From Prosthecobacter sp. (GTDB lineage: Bacteria > Verrucomicrobiota > Verrucomicrobiia > Verrucomicrobiales > Verrucomicrobiaceae), in contig NZ_JACSRD010000146.1 of assembly GCF_014879935.1 (NCBI RefSeq), forward strand, positions 124,001 to 188,000: a stretch of DNA of 64,000 bases, in the 5' to 3' direction. A program made the position numbers and the translations under genes. Shown here one piece after another: positions 23,950-32,960 of this stretch (the first letter of the stretch is position 1; the number at the start of each line of letters is the position of its first letter). The notes beneath the pieces were generated by a model. That model did no database searches and was not told the origin of the DNA. It worked only from the letters and a program-made list of their open reading frames with translations.

Positions 23950-25419
23950 TCAGCCCAAAACCTTCTTCCGCACGATCTCGGTGACCATCTTCGGATTCGC
24001 TTTGCCCTGGCTGGCCTTCATTGCCTGACCGGTGAACCAGTTCATGGCCTTGTCGTTGCCGCCTTTGACCTCGGCAACTTTGTCCGGGTTGGCGGCCAGG
24101 ATTTGGTCCACGATGGCCTCCAGGGTGCCCGTGTCGCTGACCTGCTCGAATCCTTTGGCCTTGATGATCTCGGCGGCGGGTTTGCCGGACTCGAACATCT
24201 CGGCAAAGACTTCCTTGGCTTGGTTGTTGGAGATTTTTCCGGCTTCAACGATCGAAACGAGCTCGCTGAGCGCTTCCGGCTTCACCGGGCACTCGGTGAT
24301 GGTGAGAGAGCGGTCATTCAGCACACCCAGGAGGTCGTTGATGACCCAGTTGGCGATCTTTTTGGCCGGAACCTTCGTGTCGGCGGCCACGGCGGCCTCA
24401 TACCACGTGGCAAGCTCCTTTTCGCTCGCCAGCACACCGGCATCGTAGGCACTGCAACCGTAGTCCTTCTCGAAACGGGCACGTTTCTCGTGCGGCAGCT
24501 CGGGGACAAGCTGCTTCACCTTCGCCACAAGACCAGCCGTGCGCACAGGCAGCAAATCGGGATCGGGAAAGTAGCGGTAGTCATGCGCGTCTTCCTTGGA
24601 ACGCATCAGCGTCGTCTCGCCGAGGTCGTCGTCCCAGCGGCGCGTGCTCTGCACGAGCTTCTCGGGATTGCGGCCTTCGAGAACGTCGATCTGGCGCTCG
24701 GTTTCAGCCTTGATGGCCCGGCGCACGGCGGACATCGAGTTGATGTTCTTCAGCTCGATTTTCACGCCCAGTTCCTTCTGGCCTTCCGGGCGCACGGAGA
24801 TGTTCACGTCGCAACGCAGGTTGCCCTTTTCCATGTCGGCATCGCTCACGCCGCCGTAGATCAAGATCTGCCGCAGGCTGGTCAAATACGCGAAGGCCTC
24901 CTCCGCGCTGTCGATGTCCGGTTCGCTGACGATTTCCATCAGCGGCGTGCCGGCACGGTTGAAGTCGAGCGTGGTGAACTTGTCGTGATGCGTCGATTTG
25001 CCCACATCCTCCTCCAAATGGATGCGCGTGAGCTTCACTACCTTGCCGGGATTCGCGATGCTCTTCTGCGCGTCCTTGGGATACGCCAAGTCATACAGCG
25101 GGACGCCGCCGCCGAGGCACAATGGCAGGTCGAACTGCGTGATCTGGTAGTTCTTCGGCATGTCTGGGTAGAAGTAGTTTTTGCGGTCCCACTTCACCAC
25201 CGGCGGTGTTTCACAGCCCAGCATCATGCCGGTGAGGATCGTCTTCTCGATGGCGGCTCCATTCAAAACCGGCAGTGCTCCCGGCAGGCCGAGGCAGGTC
25301 GGGCAGGTGTGCGTGTTCGGCTCCGCGCCATACTCCACCGGGCAGGAGCAAAACATCTTGCTGCGCGTGGTGAGCTGAGCGTGAACTTCGAGGCCGATGG
25401 TGACGATGTACTTGGGCAT
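23950..25419 (-). CDS. gatB: Aspartyl/glutamyl-tRNA amidotransferase subunit B
   Basis: ATG 25419 gives 489 residues, the usual GatB length. A longer open frame upstream runs into ilvD and is not coding. Hallmarks are IGLEVHAQL at the start, CPVEYGAEPNTHTCPTCLGLPG with zinc-type cysteines, RKNYFYPDMPKNYQITQFDLPL, HLEEDVGKSTH, and FNRAGTPLMEIVSEPD. The C-terminal helical YqeY-like domain binds tRNA. With GatA and GatC it converts mischarged Glu-tRNA(Gln) or Asp-tRNA(Asn) to the correct amide. gatA and gatC are not in this window. It lies 91 bp downstream of the ilvD-type gene. Confidence 0.96.
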   Translation of the reverse strand: MPKYIVTIGLEVHAQLTTRSKMFCSCPVEYGAEPNTHTCPTCLGLPGALPVLNGAAIEKTILTGMMLGCETPPVVKWDRKNYFYPDMPKNYQITQFDLPLCLGGGVPLYDLAYPKDAQKSIANPGKVVKLTRIHLEEDVGKSTHHDKFTTLDFNRAGTPLMEIVSEPDIDSAEEAFAYLTSLRQILIYGGVSDADMEKGNLRCDVNISVRPEGQKELGVKIELKNINSMSAVRRAIKAETERQIDVLEGRNPEKLVQSTRRWDDDLGETTLMRSKEDAHDYRYFPDPDLLPVRTAGLVAKVKQLVPELPHEKRARFEKDYGCSAYDAGVLASEKELATWYEAAVAADTKVPAKKIANWVINDLLGVLNDRSLTITECPVKPEALSELVSIVEAGKISNNQAKEVFAEMFESGKPAAEIIKAKGFEQVSDTGTLEAIVDQILAANPDKVAEVKGGNDKAMNWFTGQAMKASQGKANPKMVTEIVRKKVLG

Positions 25420-25510
25420 GGCGGAACGAGCCAAGCCAAAGCCGAATTCACCCCCAGATGCAAGAGCGAAGCCGCCGTCAGTTTCGATGAGACAGCACAA
25501 GGCTGTGACT

Positions 25511-27196
25511 TCAGCGGGAACTGCGGCTGAGCGTCCACTTCGGCACGCAGCCTTCATGGGCCTGCGAGACGGTCGCGGCGAAATCGGCAAGGTAGCCGAA
25601 GGGATGCGAAACTTCGACGGGTTCGGCCTTGCGGGCTTCGAGATCGGCTTTGACGGCGATGGTGCCTTTGAGGAGGTCGAACTCGATTTCGTCGTCGTCC
25701 TGCACTTTGGCGATGGGGCCGCCCAAAACGGCCTCGGGGGTGCAATGCACGCCGACCGCACCGGCGGAGACACCGGACACGCGGCCATCGGTGATCAGCG
25801 CGACCTTGCCATAGAGCTCCGGCACGGCGAGCGCGGCGCTGGCGACGTGCATCTCCGGCATGCCGAGCGCCACGGGGCCGCTGCCGCGGATGATGACGAT
25901 GTGGCCGGGCTTGATGCGGCCCTGCGCAGCGGCTTCGAAGACGCCTTTGCTGTTCTCAAAGCAGATCGCACGGCCGCTGAAGCGCGGTTCTTTGAGCGAC
26001 GACACTTTGAAGACCATGCCGTGCGGCGCGAGGTTGCCAAAGCACACCTGGATGTCGGCGTAGTCTTTGAACGGCTTGTCGTGCGGCGCGATGAGGTCGT
26101 TCGGAAACGGCACCGCTTTCGCGTTGGCGAGATTTTCGGCCAAGGTGCGGCCGGTGACGGTCATGCAGGAGCCGTCGAGCAGTCCAGCGTCAAAGATGTG
26201 CTTCAAAAGCATCGTGGTGCCGCCGAGGCGATGCAGATCGACCATCGTGCCGCGTCCGCGTGGCGCAAAGCTGCACAGCACGGGCACTTTGCGGCAGATG
26301 GCCTGCACATCGCGCAGCGTGAAGTCCACACCGGCCTCGCGAGCGACGGCGAGGAGGTGGATGACGCCGTTCGTGCTGCCGCCGATGGCGGCGATGGCCG
26401 TCATGGCGTTGGTGAGCGACTGCTTCGTGATGATGTCGCGCGGACGGATGTTCTTTTCGAGGAGGTTGCGCACTGCCTGGCCGACGCGGAGGCATTCCTC
26501 GCGCTTTCCGGCCTCGATGGCGGGCATGGACGAAGTATCGGGCAAACTGAGGCCCAGCGCTTCGAGCGTGATGCCCCAAGTATTGAAGGAAGCCGCGATG
26601 CCGCAGCCGCCGGGGCCGGGACAGGCCGTGCGGATGATCTGCTCGCTCTCGTCCCAGCTCATCGTGCCCTGCGCTTCCTTCGCGGCGGCGTCATAGACAT
26701 CGAGGATGCTCGTCGATTGCCCTTTGTGGCAGCCCGGCATGATGCTGCCGCCATTGACGATGAGTCCGGGGAAGTTCGTGCGAGCCAGCGCCATCGCGAA
26801 GGCCGGGCCGTTCTTGTCGCAATGATGCAGGCCGATGATCGCATCGTAGCTGTGCGCCGTGCAGATCATCTCCGCGCCGTTGGCCATGAGGTTGCGCGAG
26901 CAAAGCGAGGCCGCGCCGCCGATGTTGCCCTGCGTGATGTTGTCGCTCGCCGGCGAGACACCAAACGGAAACCCCACCATGCCCGCCTCCGCGCAGCCTT
27001 GCGCGAGCAGCTTCGCCAGCTCGTGCGCGTGAACGTTGCAGATATTTCCATCGAGCAACGGCGTGCCGATGCCAACCTGCGCCTTGTTAAAGTCCTCTTC
27101 TTTAAAGCCGAGGCCCCAGAAGAAGGCCGTGATGCCGCGCTGCCAGCCACGGGTGACGTTGCGCGAGTTCCAGTTGAGGTGGTTTTGGTCTGCCAT
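25511..27196 (-). CDS. ilvD: IlvD/Edd-family dehydratase, probably dihydroxy-acid dehydratase
   Basis: The 561-residue protein from ATG 27196 has the three iron-sulfur cysteine positions of the family: NICN (C53), CDK (C125) and GGCG (C197). It also has IGGSTNGVIHLLAVA and TDGRVSG...CTPEA, with the conserved serine. Several motifs differ from standard IlvD: NICN replaces NPCN, and CPGPGGCGIAASFNTW replaces the usual GACGGMYTANTM region. Canonical IlvD performs the third step of branched-chain amino acid synthesis. A sugar-acid dehydratase of the same family is the alternative. A terminator-like hairpin of the neighbouring barrel gene lies upstream. Confidence 0.8.
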   Translation of the reverse strand: MADQNHLNWNSRNVTRGWQRGITAFFWGLGFKEEDFNKAQVGIGTPLLDGNICNVHAHELAKLLAQGCAEAGMVGFPFGVSPASDNITQGNIGGAASLCSRNLMANGAEMICTAHSYDAIIGLHHCDKNGPAFAMALARTNFPGLIVNGGSIMPGCHKGQSTSILDVYDAAAKEAQGTMSWDESEQIIRTACPGPGGCGIAASFNTWGITLEALGLSLPDTSSMPAIEAGKREECLRVGQAVRNLLEKNIRPRDIITKQSLTNAMTAIAAIGGSTNGVIHLLAVAREAGVDFTLRDVQAICRKVPVLCSFAPRGRGTMVDLHRLGGTTMLLKHIFDAGLLDGSCMTVTGRTLAENLANAKAVPFPNDLIAPHDKPFKDYADIQVCFGNLAPHGMVFKVSSLKEPRFSGRAICFENSKGVFEAAAQGRIKPGHIVIIRGSGPVALGMPEMHVASAALAVPELYGKVALITDGRVSGVSAGAVGVHCTPEAVLGGPIAKVQDDDEIEFDLLKGTIAVKADLEARKAEPVEVSHPFGYLADFAATVSQAHEGCVPKWTLSRSSR

Positions 27197-27240
27197 GAGG
27201 GGGCAGAGGCTAGCGAGCACGCCGGATCACGGCAAAAGAA

Positions 27241-27272
27241 AAGCTCCCGGCCTGCGAACAGACCGGGAGCTT
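27241..27272 (-). terminator. Rho-independent terminator of the 27314 barrel gene
   Basis: AAGCTCCCGG and CCGGGAGCTT form a 10-bp stem. On the minus strand it is followed by a T-rich tract (TTTCTTTTG). It lies about 40 bp after the stop of the barrel gene. Confidence 0.85.
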
Positions 27273-27313
27273 CCCAACCTTATCAGAGAAATGCGGATCG
27301 AGATCCGCGTGGG

Positions 27314-28237
27314 TTAGAAGGCAACGCTCAACTTCACGCCACCGAAGATCTCGTTGTCATGGGTGACGTTGAGGTAATTGCGGGTGCTGCCGGCGAAGTT
27401 CCACGCGACATAGGGTGTCAGAGTGGCGATCTTGGTCAGCTGAATCGGAGTGCTGATGGAGAAAAGCACGTGCGTGAAGCCGCTCGACTGGGTGGCGACA
27501 CCAGTGAATGCTGCATTGGCAAAGCTGCGCGTGCCAGTGTAGTAATCAATGCCGTAGCCGCCCTGAACGGAAGGAACGATGCTCAACCAGTCGGTGACGG
27601 CGATCGTATAGTCAGCCGCCAGCTGGAAGTACTGTCCATTGACGGTCAAGTCATAGTAGTAGCCAGCGTAGAAGTTGAACGCACCCACCGGGATGGTCAG
27701 TGTCACCCCGAGCTCATGAGCGCCGGTGAGACCCATTTCTGGGTCGCCGTTGTTCACGCCGGTGCCATTGATGGAACCAGAGTAGGTGTCCGGATAGCCG
27801 TAATACTGATACTGCACGCCCAGGGTGGACCAGCCAAGGTCATAGCTGAGGCTCGTGTAGATGTCGTATTCGGAGTAATCGAACGCTTGATTGGTCACGC
27901 CAGGCTGCGGGGTCTGGAGCGTGGAAATATATCCGGCACCAACACCCAGGCTCAGGCTGCCTGCGCCATCCTCTCCGGTGCCGGAAATCAGCGGAATGGA
28001 GAGGTTGATGAAGGTGGAGATGATGTTGTCAGCGAACCAGAGGCCGCGGAAGTAGTAGCGGCTGTCGTAGGCGGCGCTGATGCTGGCTCCCATGGAGTCG
28101 AACAGGGTGCTGGGCTCCGCCACGGGTTCAACGGGCGCTTTGGCTGGCGCAGTGCCAGCATTGGCGTTCAGCGCTGCACAGGCAGCAAGAACGGCCACGG
28201 ACTTGGCAATGAGAGATGTCATGCTTTTGGGCTTCAT
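27314..28237 (-). CDS. Outer-membrane beta-barrel protein (paralogue of 28491-29498)
   Basis: A 307-residue protein with a Sec signal (about 1-27, ending NANAG), a short Pro/Ala linker, then alternating amphipathic strands rich in aromatic residues and a terminal phenylalanine (KLSVAF), typical for insertion by the BAM complex. SAAYDSRYYFRGLWFADN near the start of the barrel resembles the TorF/Gcw_chp group of putative porins. The aromatic density and the dedicated terminator suggest high expression. The neighbouring gene is a paralogue with the same layout. The solute is unknown. Confidence 0.8.
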   Translation of the reverse strand: MKPKSMTSLIAKSVAVLAACAALNANAGTAPAKAPVEPVAEPSTLFDSMGASISAAYDSRYYFRGLWFADNIISTFINLSIPLISGTGEDGAGSLSLGVGAGYISTLQTPQPGVTNQAFDYSEYDIYTSLSYDLGWSTLGVQYQYYGYPDTYSGSINGTGVNNGDPEMGLTGAHELGVTLTIPVGAFNFYAGYYYDLTVNGQYFQLAADYTIAVTDWLSIVPSVQGGYGIDYYTGTRSFANAAFTGVATQSSGFTHVLFSISTPIQLTKIATLTPYVAWNFAGSTRNYLNVTHDNEIFGGVKLSVAF

Positions 28238-28427
28238 GTGTTTGGTCGTGTTTCGTTTTGTTGGTGTTGAGGCGCTGCTTGGCCGGGAAGACGTTCACAG
28301 CGGACACGAGTCAAAGCAGTTGGCATGCCAGATCGCCGGGTTATTTCACCAAGCCGAGTTTCGCGGTTTTTATCCAGACAGAGCCGGTGCATGAGATTTC
28401 GGTCCCGCGGCTTGGAGCAAAAACAAA

Positions 28428-28457
28428 ACCCCCTGGCGACTTAGTCACCAGGGGGTT
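28428..28457 (-). terminator. Rho-independent terminator of the 28491 barrel gene
   Basis: A C-run plus TGG on the left pairs with CCAGGGGG on the right and extends through GACT/AGTC with one mismatch. Read on the minus strand, the hairpin is followed by TTTTGTTTTT. It lies about 35 bp after the gene's stop. Confidence 0.85.
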
Positions 28458-28490
28458 GAAGTAACCGATTGGCTACGACTCGTGGCGATC

Positions 28491-29498
28491 TTAGAAGCGG
28501 ATGCTCAGGGTCACGCCACCGTACACCACGCTTTCAAAGCCGGTGGAAGGAGGGTTGATGCCAAGACCGACGAGGGTGTTGCTGGACTGGGAGGACTGGG
28601 CGACGTTCTGAAGGGCTCCAAGCGGAACGTTCAGGGCGATGTAAGGAACCAGTGTTGCGCGGCTGTTAAGCTTGATCGGGAGGGAGAAGCGGATGTTAGC
28701 CGCTGCCCAACCTGAGATGTCATCACCACCGCTTTCAGATCCGGCGAAGAGCGTGGTGCCACCACCAAGGAAGGTGTTGGCTCCGTCGCGGGTGAACTGC
28801 CAAGTGTAGTTCTTGGCATAGCCGACATTGAAGCTCGGGACGAAGCTGATGGCATCAGTGATCGCGATGGTTGTGCTGGCCGTCGCGTCAAAGTACCAGC
28901 CGTCGCTCACCCAGTCGTAGTTGGCGCTGCTGGCGATGTCGATCGGGCCCAAAGAGGTCTTGAGACCAAGCTGAACTTCCTGACCGTCCTGCAATCCCTG
29001 ATATCCACCGTTGCCAAAGTTGTTGATGGCAGGATTGGTGAGATCACCAGTGTTGTAGTAGTAGCGATAACCAAGGCTGAGAACAACCGGGCCAAGATCG
29101 TGCGCGAAGGCAGCACCGAACTCAAAGCGTTGGAAGGAATTGTGATCGCCAAGGCCGGCTCCGACTGCTCCTGGGAAATTCGGGGTGAAGGAATCGTTGT
29201 CACCAGCCAGGAATCCGTATTGGAAATCCCAGACGAGGGAGGTGGAAGGAGCGTCTTCGCTTTCTCCGCCGATGAGGAGGATGGAGCCGTCAACTCCGGC
29301 ACGCACCCAGTTGGAACCGAAGTTCACGCCACGCCAGACATAGCTGGAGTCGTAGCCGAGGGAGGCGTTGATGCCGAGGTCGTCGTTCACCGGAGCGGGA
29401 GCGACCGGGTTTTTCGGGGCGGGAGCTGTTCCGGCCACAGCGGGAGTGGCGGCCAGTGCCAAGAACCCCAGCGTTTTCAGCAATGCATTCAATTTCAT
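28491..29498 (-). CDS. Outer-membrane beta-barrel protein (paralogue of 27314-28237)
   Basis: A 335-residue protein: signal peptide (about 1-22), an Ala/Pro linker (APAPKNPVAPAP), then a barrel starting NASLGYDSSYVWRGVNFG and ending with an aromatic-terminated strand VYGGVTLSIRF. The opening motif and overall layout match the downstream neighbour, so this is a tandem duplication with separate terminators and probably separate promoters. The 284 bp upstream contain a 6-bp stem hairpin (29556-29580) in the likely leader. It is probably a porin or a structural barrel; the solute is unknown. Confidence 0.8.
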   Translation of the reverse strand: MKLNALLKTLGFLALAATPAVAGTAPAPKNPVAPAPVNDDLGINASLGYDSSYVWRGVNFGSNWVRAGVDGSILLIGGESEDAPSTSLVWDFQYGFLAGDNDSFTPNFPGAVGAGLGDHNSFQRFEFGAAFAHDLGPVVLSLGYRYYYNTGDLTNPAINNFGNGGYQGLQDGQEVQLGLKTSLGPIDIASSANYDWVSDGWYFDATASTTIAITDAISFVPSFNVGYAKNYTWQFTRDGANTFLGGGTTLFAGSESGGDDISGWAAANIRFSLPIKLNSRATLVPYIALNVPLGALQNVAQSSQSSNTLVGLGINPPSTGFESVVYGGVTLSIRF

Positions 29499-29782
29499 AG
29501 TCTGATCAGGTTGGTATTAGGTTGGTTGGTTTGAGGTCGGACACTCGCATGAAATGACCTGAAAACAGAGTTTCCAGGTCAAAGTACGTGAGCCGTTCAG
29601 GAAGTGAAGCTAGCAGGGGCTGTAATCACTGGAAAGAACTTTTTTCCGCGTCTCGGCATTTTTTTAGCTCTACATTGGCCTTTGGGTCTGTGCTCTGGAG
29701 TTCACGTGCTTCCTAAGTCACCTTGGCAGGCGGTCGTCCTGCTTGTGTGACAAATTGATCCCAATCGATCCCTTCGTCCGTC

Positions 29783-30412
29783 ATGAGGATTCTCGTCGTC
29801 ACCTCCATCATCCTGTGGTCCTGCCTCCGCCCGATCGCCGCGCAAGATCAACCTGCAACGCTGCTGACACTGCCGGTGCGCGTGCACCTGATGCGATCAC
29901 AAATGCATGATCGGTTGCGAACGACTCTGAATGACGAGGCTGTGCGGAAAGTGTTTGAGGAGGTGAATGCGATCTGGGCGCAGGCAGGCATTCGTTTTGA
30001 ACTGGAAGCCATCGCACCTCTTCAAGCTTTGGATCTGCCTGCCAAACGATGGTTCGTGAGGGATCGCGAATGGGTCAAGGCCACCATCCCCCCGTCTAGT
30101 TTCAGGCCGGACGCCATTGATGTCTGTTTCGTGAAGGACATGGGGCCGAATGGCTTTTTCTACGGCGAACCGGTCGTGGTCTGCGAGAATCCCGATTACA
30201 CCAAAGTCAAAAATGGGGCCAAGAACCCTGTGGCCCGTGTGGCCGCGCATGAATTCGGCCATGTGCTAGGCCTGCAGCATCGACAGGATCACACCAACCT
30301 GATGGCATCGGCGCGGAACGGCTTCTCACTGAACAACCAGGAGATCAAAGACGCCCGCAAGCGTGCGATGGAGATCATCGCGGGCTGGACGTCGCAGCGG
30401 TCGCTTCCTTGA
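29783..30412 (+). CDS. Secreted metzincin-like zinc metalloprotease
   Basis: The 209-residue protein has a signal peptide (about 1-20, ending AAAQ-like). It carries the extended zinc site HEFGHVLGLQH (H156, E157, H160, H166) and a downstream NLMAS Met-turn (M174), which together define the metzincin pattern. Residues 25-150 form the N-terminal half, with FEEVNAIWAQAGIRFELE. This domain is typical of small reprolysin/astacin-like bacterial enzymes acting outside the cytoplasm. The catalytic glutamate is intact. The last 38 bp overlap the 3' end of bioF on the other strand. Confidence 0.85.
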   Translation: MRILVVTSIILWSCLRPIAAQDQPATLLTLPVRVHLMRSQMHDRLRTTLNDEAVRKVFEEVNAIWAQAGIRFELEAIAPLQALDLPAKRWFVRDREWVKATIPPSSFRPDAIDVCFVKDMGPNGFFYGEPVVVCENPDYTKVKNGAKNPVARVAAHEFGHVLGLQHRQDHTNLMASARNGFSLNNQEIKDARKRAMEIIAGWTSQRSLP

Positions 30413-31544
30413 TTTTGTTCATGGCCTCGGCGAGGGCGGCGACTTGGCCTGCTGAGTGGCTGGCGCTCAGGGTGATCCGCAGTCTGGCGCTGCCTCGGCC
30501 GACAGTGGGATAGCGTATGCAGGGGACGAAAAAGCCTTCGTGTTGCAGTTGCTGGCTTGCTTGAAAAGCAGCGTCCTCCTGGCCGAGGATCACAGGCAGA
30601 ATGGCAGCGGGCGCGTCAGGTTTCGCCAGCAGCGACGTCAGGTGCCTGACATTGTCGCGCAATCGACGTCGCAGACTGTCACCACGACTTCCCCCCAGCC
30701 ACCCCAGCGCCCGCAAGCCCGCGTAAGCCAGGGCAGGGGGGGGGGCGGTCGTGTAGATGAAGCTGCGCGCTCGATTGATCAGAAGGTCAATCACCGGGCG
30801 GGACGCTGCCACGTATCCTCCACTGAGCCCGAATGCCTTGCTCAAAGTGCCCATCTGGAGCTCAATTTGCGCTTCAACCCCAAGCTCGGCCGCCAGTCCT
30901 CTTCCGTGCGGCCCGATGACTCCCACGGCGTGGGCTTCGTCCACCATCAGCCACGCGCCATGCTTGGTTTTCAGTTCCACGATCTCCCGCAATAGAGATG
31001 CATCCCCGTCCATGCTGAAAATCGACTCGGTCACCACCAGCACGCGGCCTTCGGCGGTGCCCAGCAATCGTTCCAGCTTTTCGAGGTGGTTGTGCGGAAA
31101 CACACGCACCGTGGCTCCACTCAATCTCGCGCCGTCCACGAGGCTGGCATGGCAGAGCTTGTCGAGAATGAGGGTGTCTCCCGGTCCCACCAGTGCCGGG
31201 ATCGTTCCAAGGGAGACCGCAAAGCCGCTGCTGAAGCACAAGGCCGCCTCCGTGCCTTTGAAATCCGCCAGCGCCTCCTCCAATGCGCTGTGCGCCTTGT
31301 GCGTCCCGCATACCAGCCGTGAGGCGCCGGACCCGGCACCATGCTTTGCCACACCATCTTCCAGCGCGGAGCGGAGGTCTGCAGAGCCAGCCAGGCCCAG
31401 GTAGTCATTGGAGGAAAAATTCATCCATTCCCGGCCCTCGGACCGGACCATCATTCCGTCCACCTCGTCGAGCGGGCGCAAATCACGCCACAAGCCCTGT
31501 CCGCGTAGTTCTTCGAGCTGTGAGGTAATGTTCCAGCTGTTCAT
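30375..31544 (-). CDS. bioF: 8-amino-7-oxononanoate synthase
   Basis: The 389-residue protein has the alpha-oxoamine synthase fold: NFSSNDYLGLAG near the N-terminus, GSGASRLVCGTHKAHSALE, TESIFSMDGDASLL, VDEAHAVGVIGPHGRG (PLP-binding Asp-x-Ala-His), GTLSKAFGLSGGYVA with the PLP lysine, and YTTAPPPALA. It condenses pimeloyl thioester and alanine in biotin synthesis. AONS is favoured over KBL by the overall pattern, but that choice is not absolute. The PPP codons fall in a run of ten G/C (30736-30745). It follows the TPR gene by 7 nt; no other bio gene is nearby. Confidence 0.88.
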   Translation of the reverse strand: MNSWNITSQLEELRGQGLWRDLRPLDEVDGMMVRSEGREWMNFSSNDYLGLAGSADLRSALEDGVAKHGAGSGASRLVCGTHKAHSALEEALADFKGTEAALCFSSGFAVSLGTIPALVGPGDTLILDKLCHASLVDGARLSGATVRVFPHNHLEKLERLLGTAEGRVLVVTESIFSMDGDASLLREIVELKTKHGAWLMVDEAHAVGVIGPHGRGLAAELGVEAQIELQMGTLSKAFGLSGGYVAASRPVIDLLINRARSFIYTTAPPPALAYAGLRALGWLGGSRGDSLRRRLRDNVRHLTSLLAKPDAPAAILPVILGQEDAAFQASQQLQHEGFFVPCIRYPTVGRGSARLRITLSASHSAGQVAALAEAMNKIKEATAATSSPR

Positions 31545-31551
31545 GTGCGGT

Positions 31552-32223
31552 TCACTCCTTCAGCCGTCGCTCCACCACCTCGTCCCTGGCCACACCGAGG
31601 CTCAGGGCCTTCTCATAATGCCTGCGGGCGAGTTCCGTCGCTGGCGGACGACGTTCCAGGAGCATCAGCGCCATGTTGAAATGGGAGATGCCGTAGTCCG
31701 GTTGCAAATCGATCGCCTTTTGCAGTTCTGCCTCCGCGGCGTCAGTCCAGCCCAGTCCTTTGACGGTGATGGCGAGGTAATTGTGTGCGCGGGCATCTTC
31801 GGGCTCTTCGTGAATCGCCCGCGTGAAGCAGGAAATGGCCCGGTAGGCGTCTCCCTGGCGTTGAACGAGCAAGCCGAGAGCCGTCCACGAGGCGGCGAGT
31901 TTCGGATTGAACTGCACTGAATTCTCAAAGCACTCGATCGCTCGTTTCACATCACCGGCCTGCTGCTCCACCGCTCCCAGATTCGCCCAGATCAGCGCAT
32001 TCCCATCATCCAGTTCCAGCATCTCCAGGTATGCCTTCCGTGCACCGGCCCAGTCCTTCTTCGCAAAGGCTGCCACCGCACGTTCTCCCAGGACTTTCGT
32101 GTGTGGCGGCAGCATGCCGGTCTTGTTCATGTCCGCAGGGTTGAGGGGCGCGGACTCCTGCGCCTGGCACAGCATGACCAGCAGCCCGAAGGCAATGAAC
32201 TTCAGCAGTTTCGATGACATCAT
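31552..32223 (-). CDS. Exported TPR protein
   Basis: A 223-residue protein with a short signal-like N-terminus (about 1-21, KLLKFIAFGLLVMLCQAQ) and four to five TPR units from about residue 50 (WAGARKAYLEMLELDDGNALIW, AIECFENSVQFNPKLAASW, AISCFTRAIHEEPEDARAH, AEAELQKAIDLQPDYGISH). TPR arrays mediate protein-protein contacts. It precedes bioF by 7 nt in one transcript and shares a divergent upstream region with lexA, so it could fall under the same palindromic operator. Confidence 0.8.
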   Translation of the reverse strand: MMSSKLLKFIAFGLLVMLCQAQESAPLNPADMNKTGMLPPHTKVLGERAVAAFAKKDWAGARKAYLEMLELDDGNALIWANLGAVEQQAGDVKRAIECFENSVQFNPKLAASWTALGLLVQRQGDAYRAISCFTRAIHEEPEDARAHNYLAITVKGLGWTDAAEAELQKAIDLQPDYGISHFNMALMLLERRPPATELARRHYEKALSLGVARDEVVERRLKE

Positions 32224-32286
32224 TCGCTACATCATGCCCAGAAAGCCGCCGTGGAAAACTCCTTGCGCATGGCCGATGACCGGGAA

Positions 32287-32300
32287 TGTTCGCGCGAACA
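32287..32300. promoter_or_regulatory. Putative LexA operator (SOS box)
   Basis: TGTTCGCGCGAACA is a perfect 14-bp palindrome of the form TGTTC-N4-GAACA. It ends 13 bp before the preferred lexA start and lies 64 bp from the divergent TPR gene. The position and symmetry fit autorepression. LexA targets differ between phyla, so the assignment is by context. Confidence 0.65.
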
Positions 32301-32313
32301 GCCTCACAAGCCC

Positions 32314-32943
32314 ATGCTCGCCGACACCGACACCCGCCTCACTGCGCGTCAGCAGGAACTGCTCAATTTCCTCCGCAGCTACCAGCGTAGTGAAGGCGTC
32401 ATGCCCTCCACGCGGGACATCCAGCGCCATTTCGGCTTCTCCAGCCAGACGGCCGCCATGAGCCATCTCCGGGCGCTGGAAAAGAAGGGCGTCATCCAAC
32501 GCCATCCGCACAAAGCGCGTGCGGTCGTTTTCCCTGAGGACCTCGATCGTGCGGAAATCGTGGACATCCCCGTTTTCGGCCAGATTCCCGCCGGAATGGC
32601 TGCCGCCGACATGGTCCAGCACGCGGAGAAGTGCATCTCCGTCGATGTCGAGACCCTCGGCATCCCCCGCACCGCGAAAAGCTTCGCGCTCAAAGTGCGT
32701 GGCGAATCCATGATCGGTGCCCTCATTGGCGACGGCGACATCGTCATCCTCGAAATCCGCGAACCGCGCCCCCGTGACATTGTCGCTGCGCTCATCGACG
32801 GTGAAACGACGCTCAAGCGCTACCTGGTTCAGGACGCCCAGCCCTACCTCAAGGCCGAGAACCCCGAGTTTCCCGACCTTCTGCCCGCCCGTGAGCTGAT
32901 GATCCAAGGCGTGATGATCGGACTGATCCGTCACGTGCGTTAG
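32314..32943 (+). CDS. lexA: LexA repressor
   Basis: ATG 32314 is chosen because the palindromic operator (32287-32300) would otherwise fall inside the gene; it yields 209 residues, the normal LexA size. The winged-helix domain occupies 7-70 (TARQQELLNFLRSY...PSTRDIQRHFGFSSQTAAMSHLRALEKKGVI). The S24 peptidase domain has the Ala-Gly cleavage site at 93-94 (IPAGM), catalytic Ser132 (GESMIG) and Lys168 (GETTLKRY). It represses SOS genes and self-cleaves with RecA filaments. An in-frame ATG at 32251 would add 21 residues of unlikely sequence. Confidence 0.94.
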   Translation: MLADTDTRLTARQQELLNFLRSYQRSEGVMPSTRDIQRHFGFSSQTAAMSHLRALEKKGVIQRHPHKARAVVFPEDLDRAEIVDIPVFGQIPAGMAAADMVQHAEKCISVDVETLGIPRTAKSFALKVRGESMIGALIGDGDIVILEIREPRPRDIVAALIDGETTLKRYLVQDAQPYLKAENPEFPDLLPARELMIQGVMIGLIRHVR

Positions 32944-32960
32944 AACTGAATGGCGATGTC

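Noticed and set aside
23284-28270. Very long plus-strand frames opposite gatB, ilvD and a barrel gene
   Set aside because: They mirror firmly identified minus-strand genes and show no domains.
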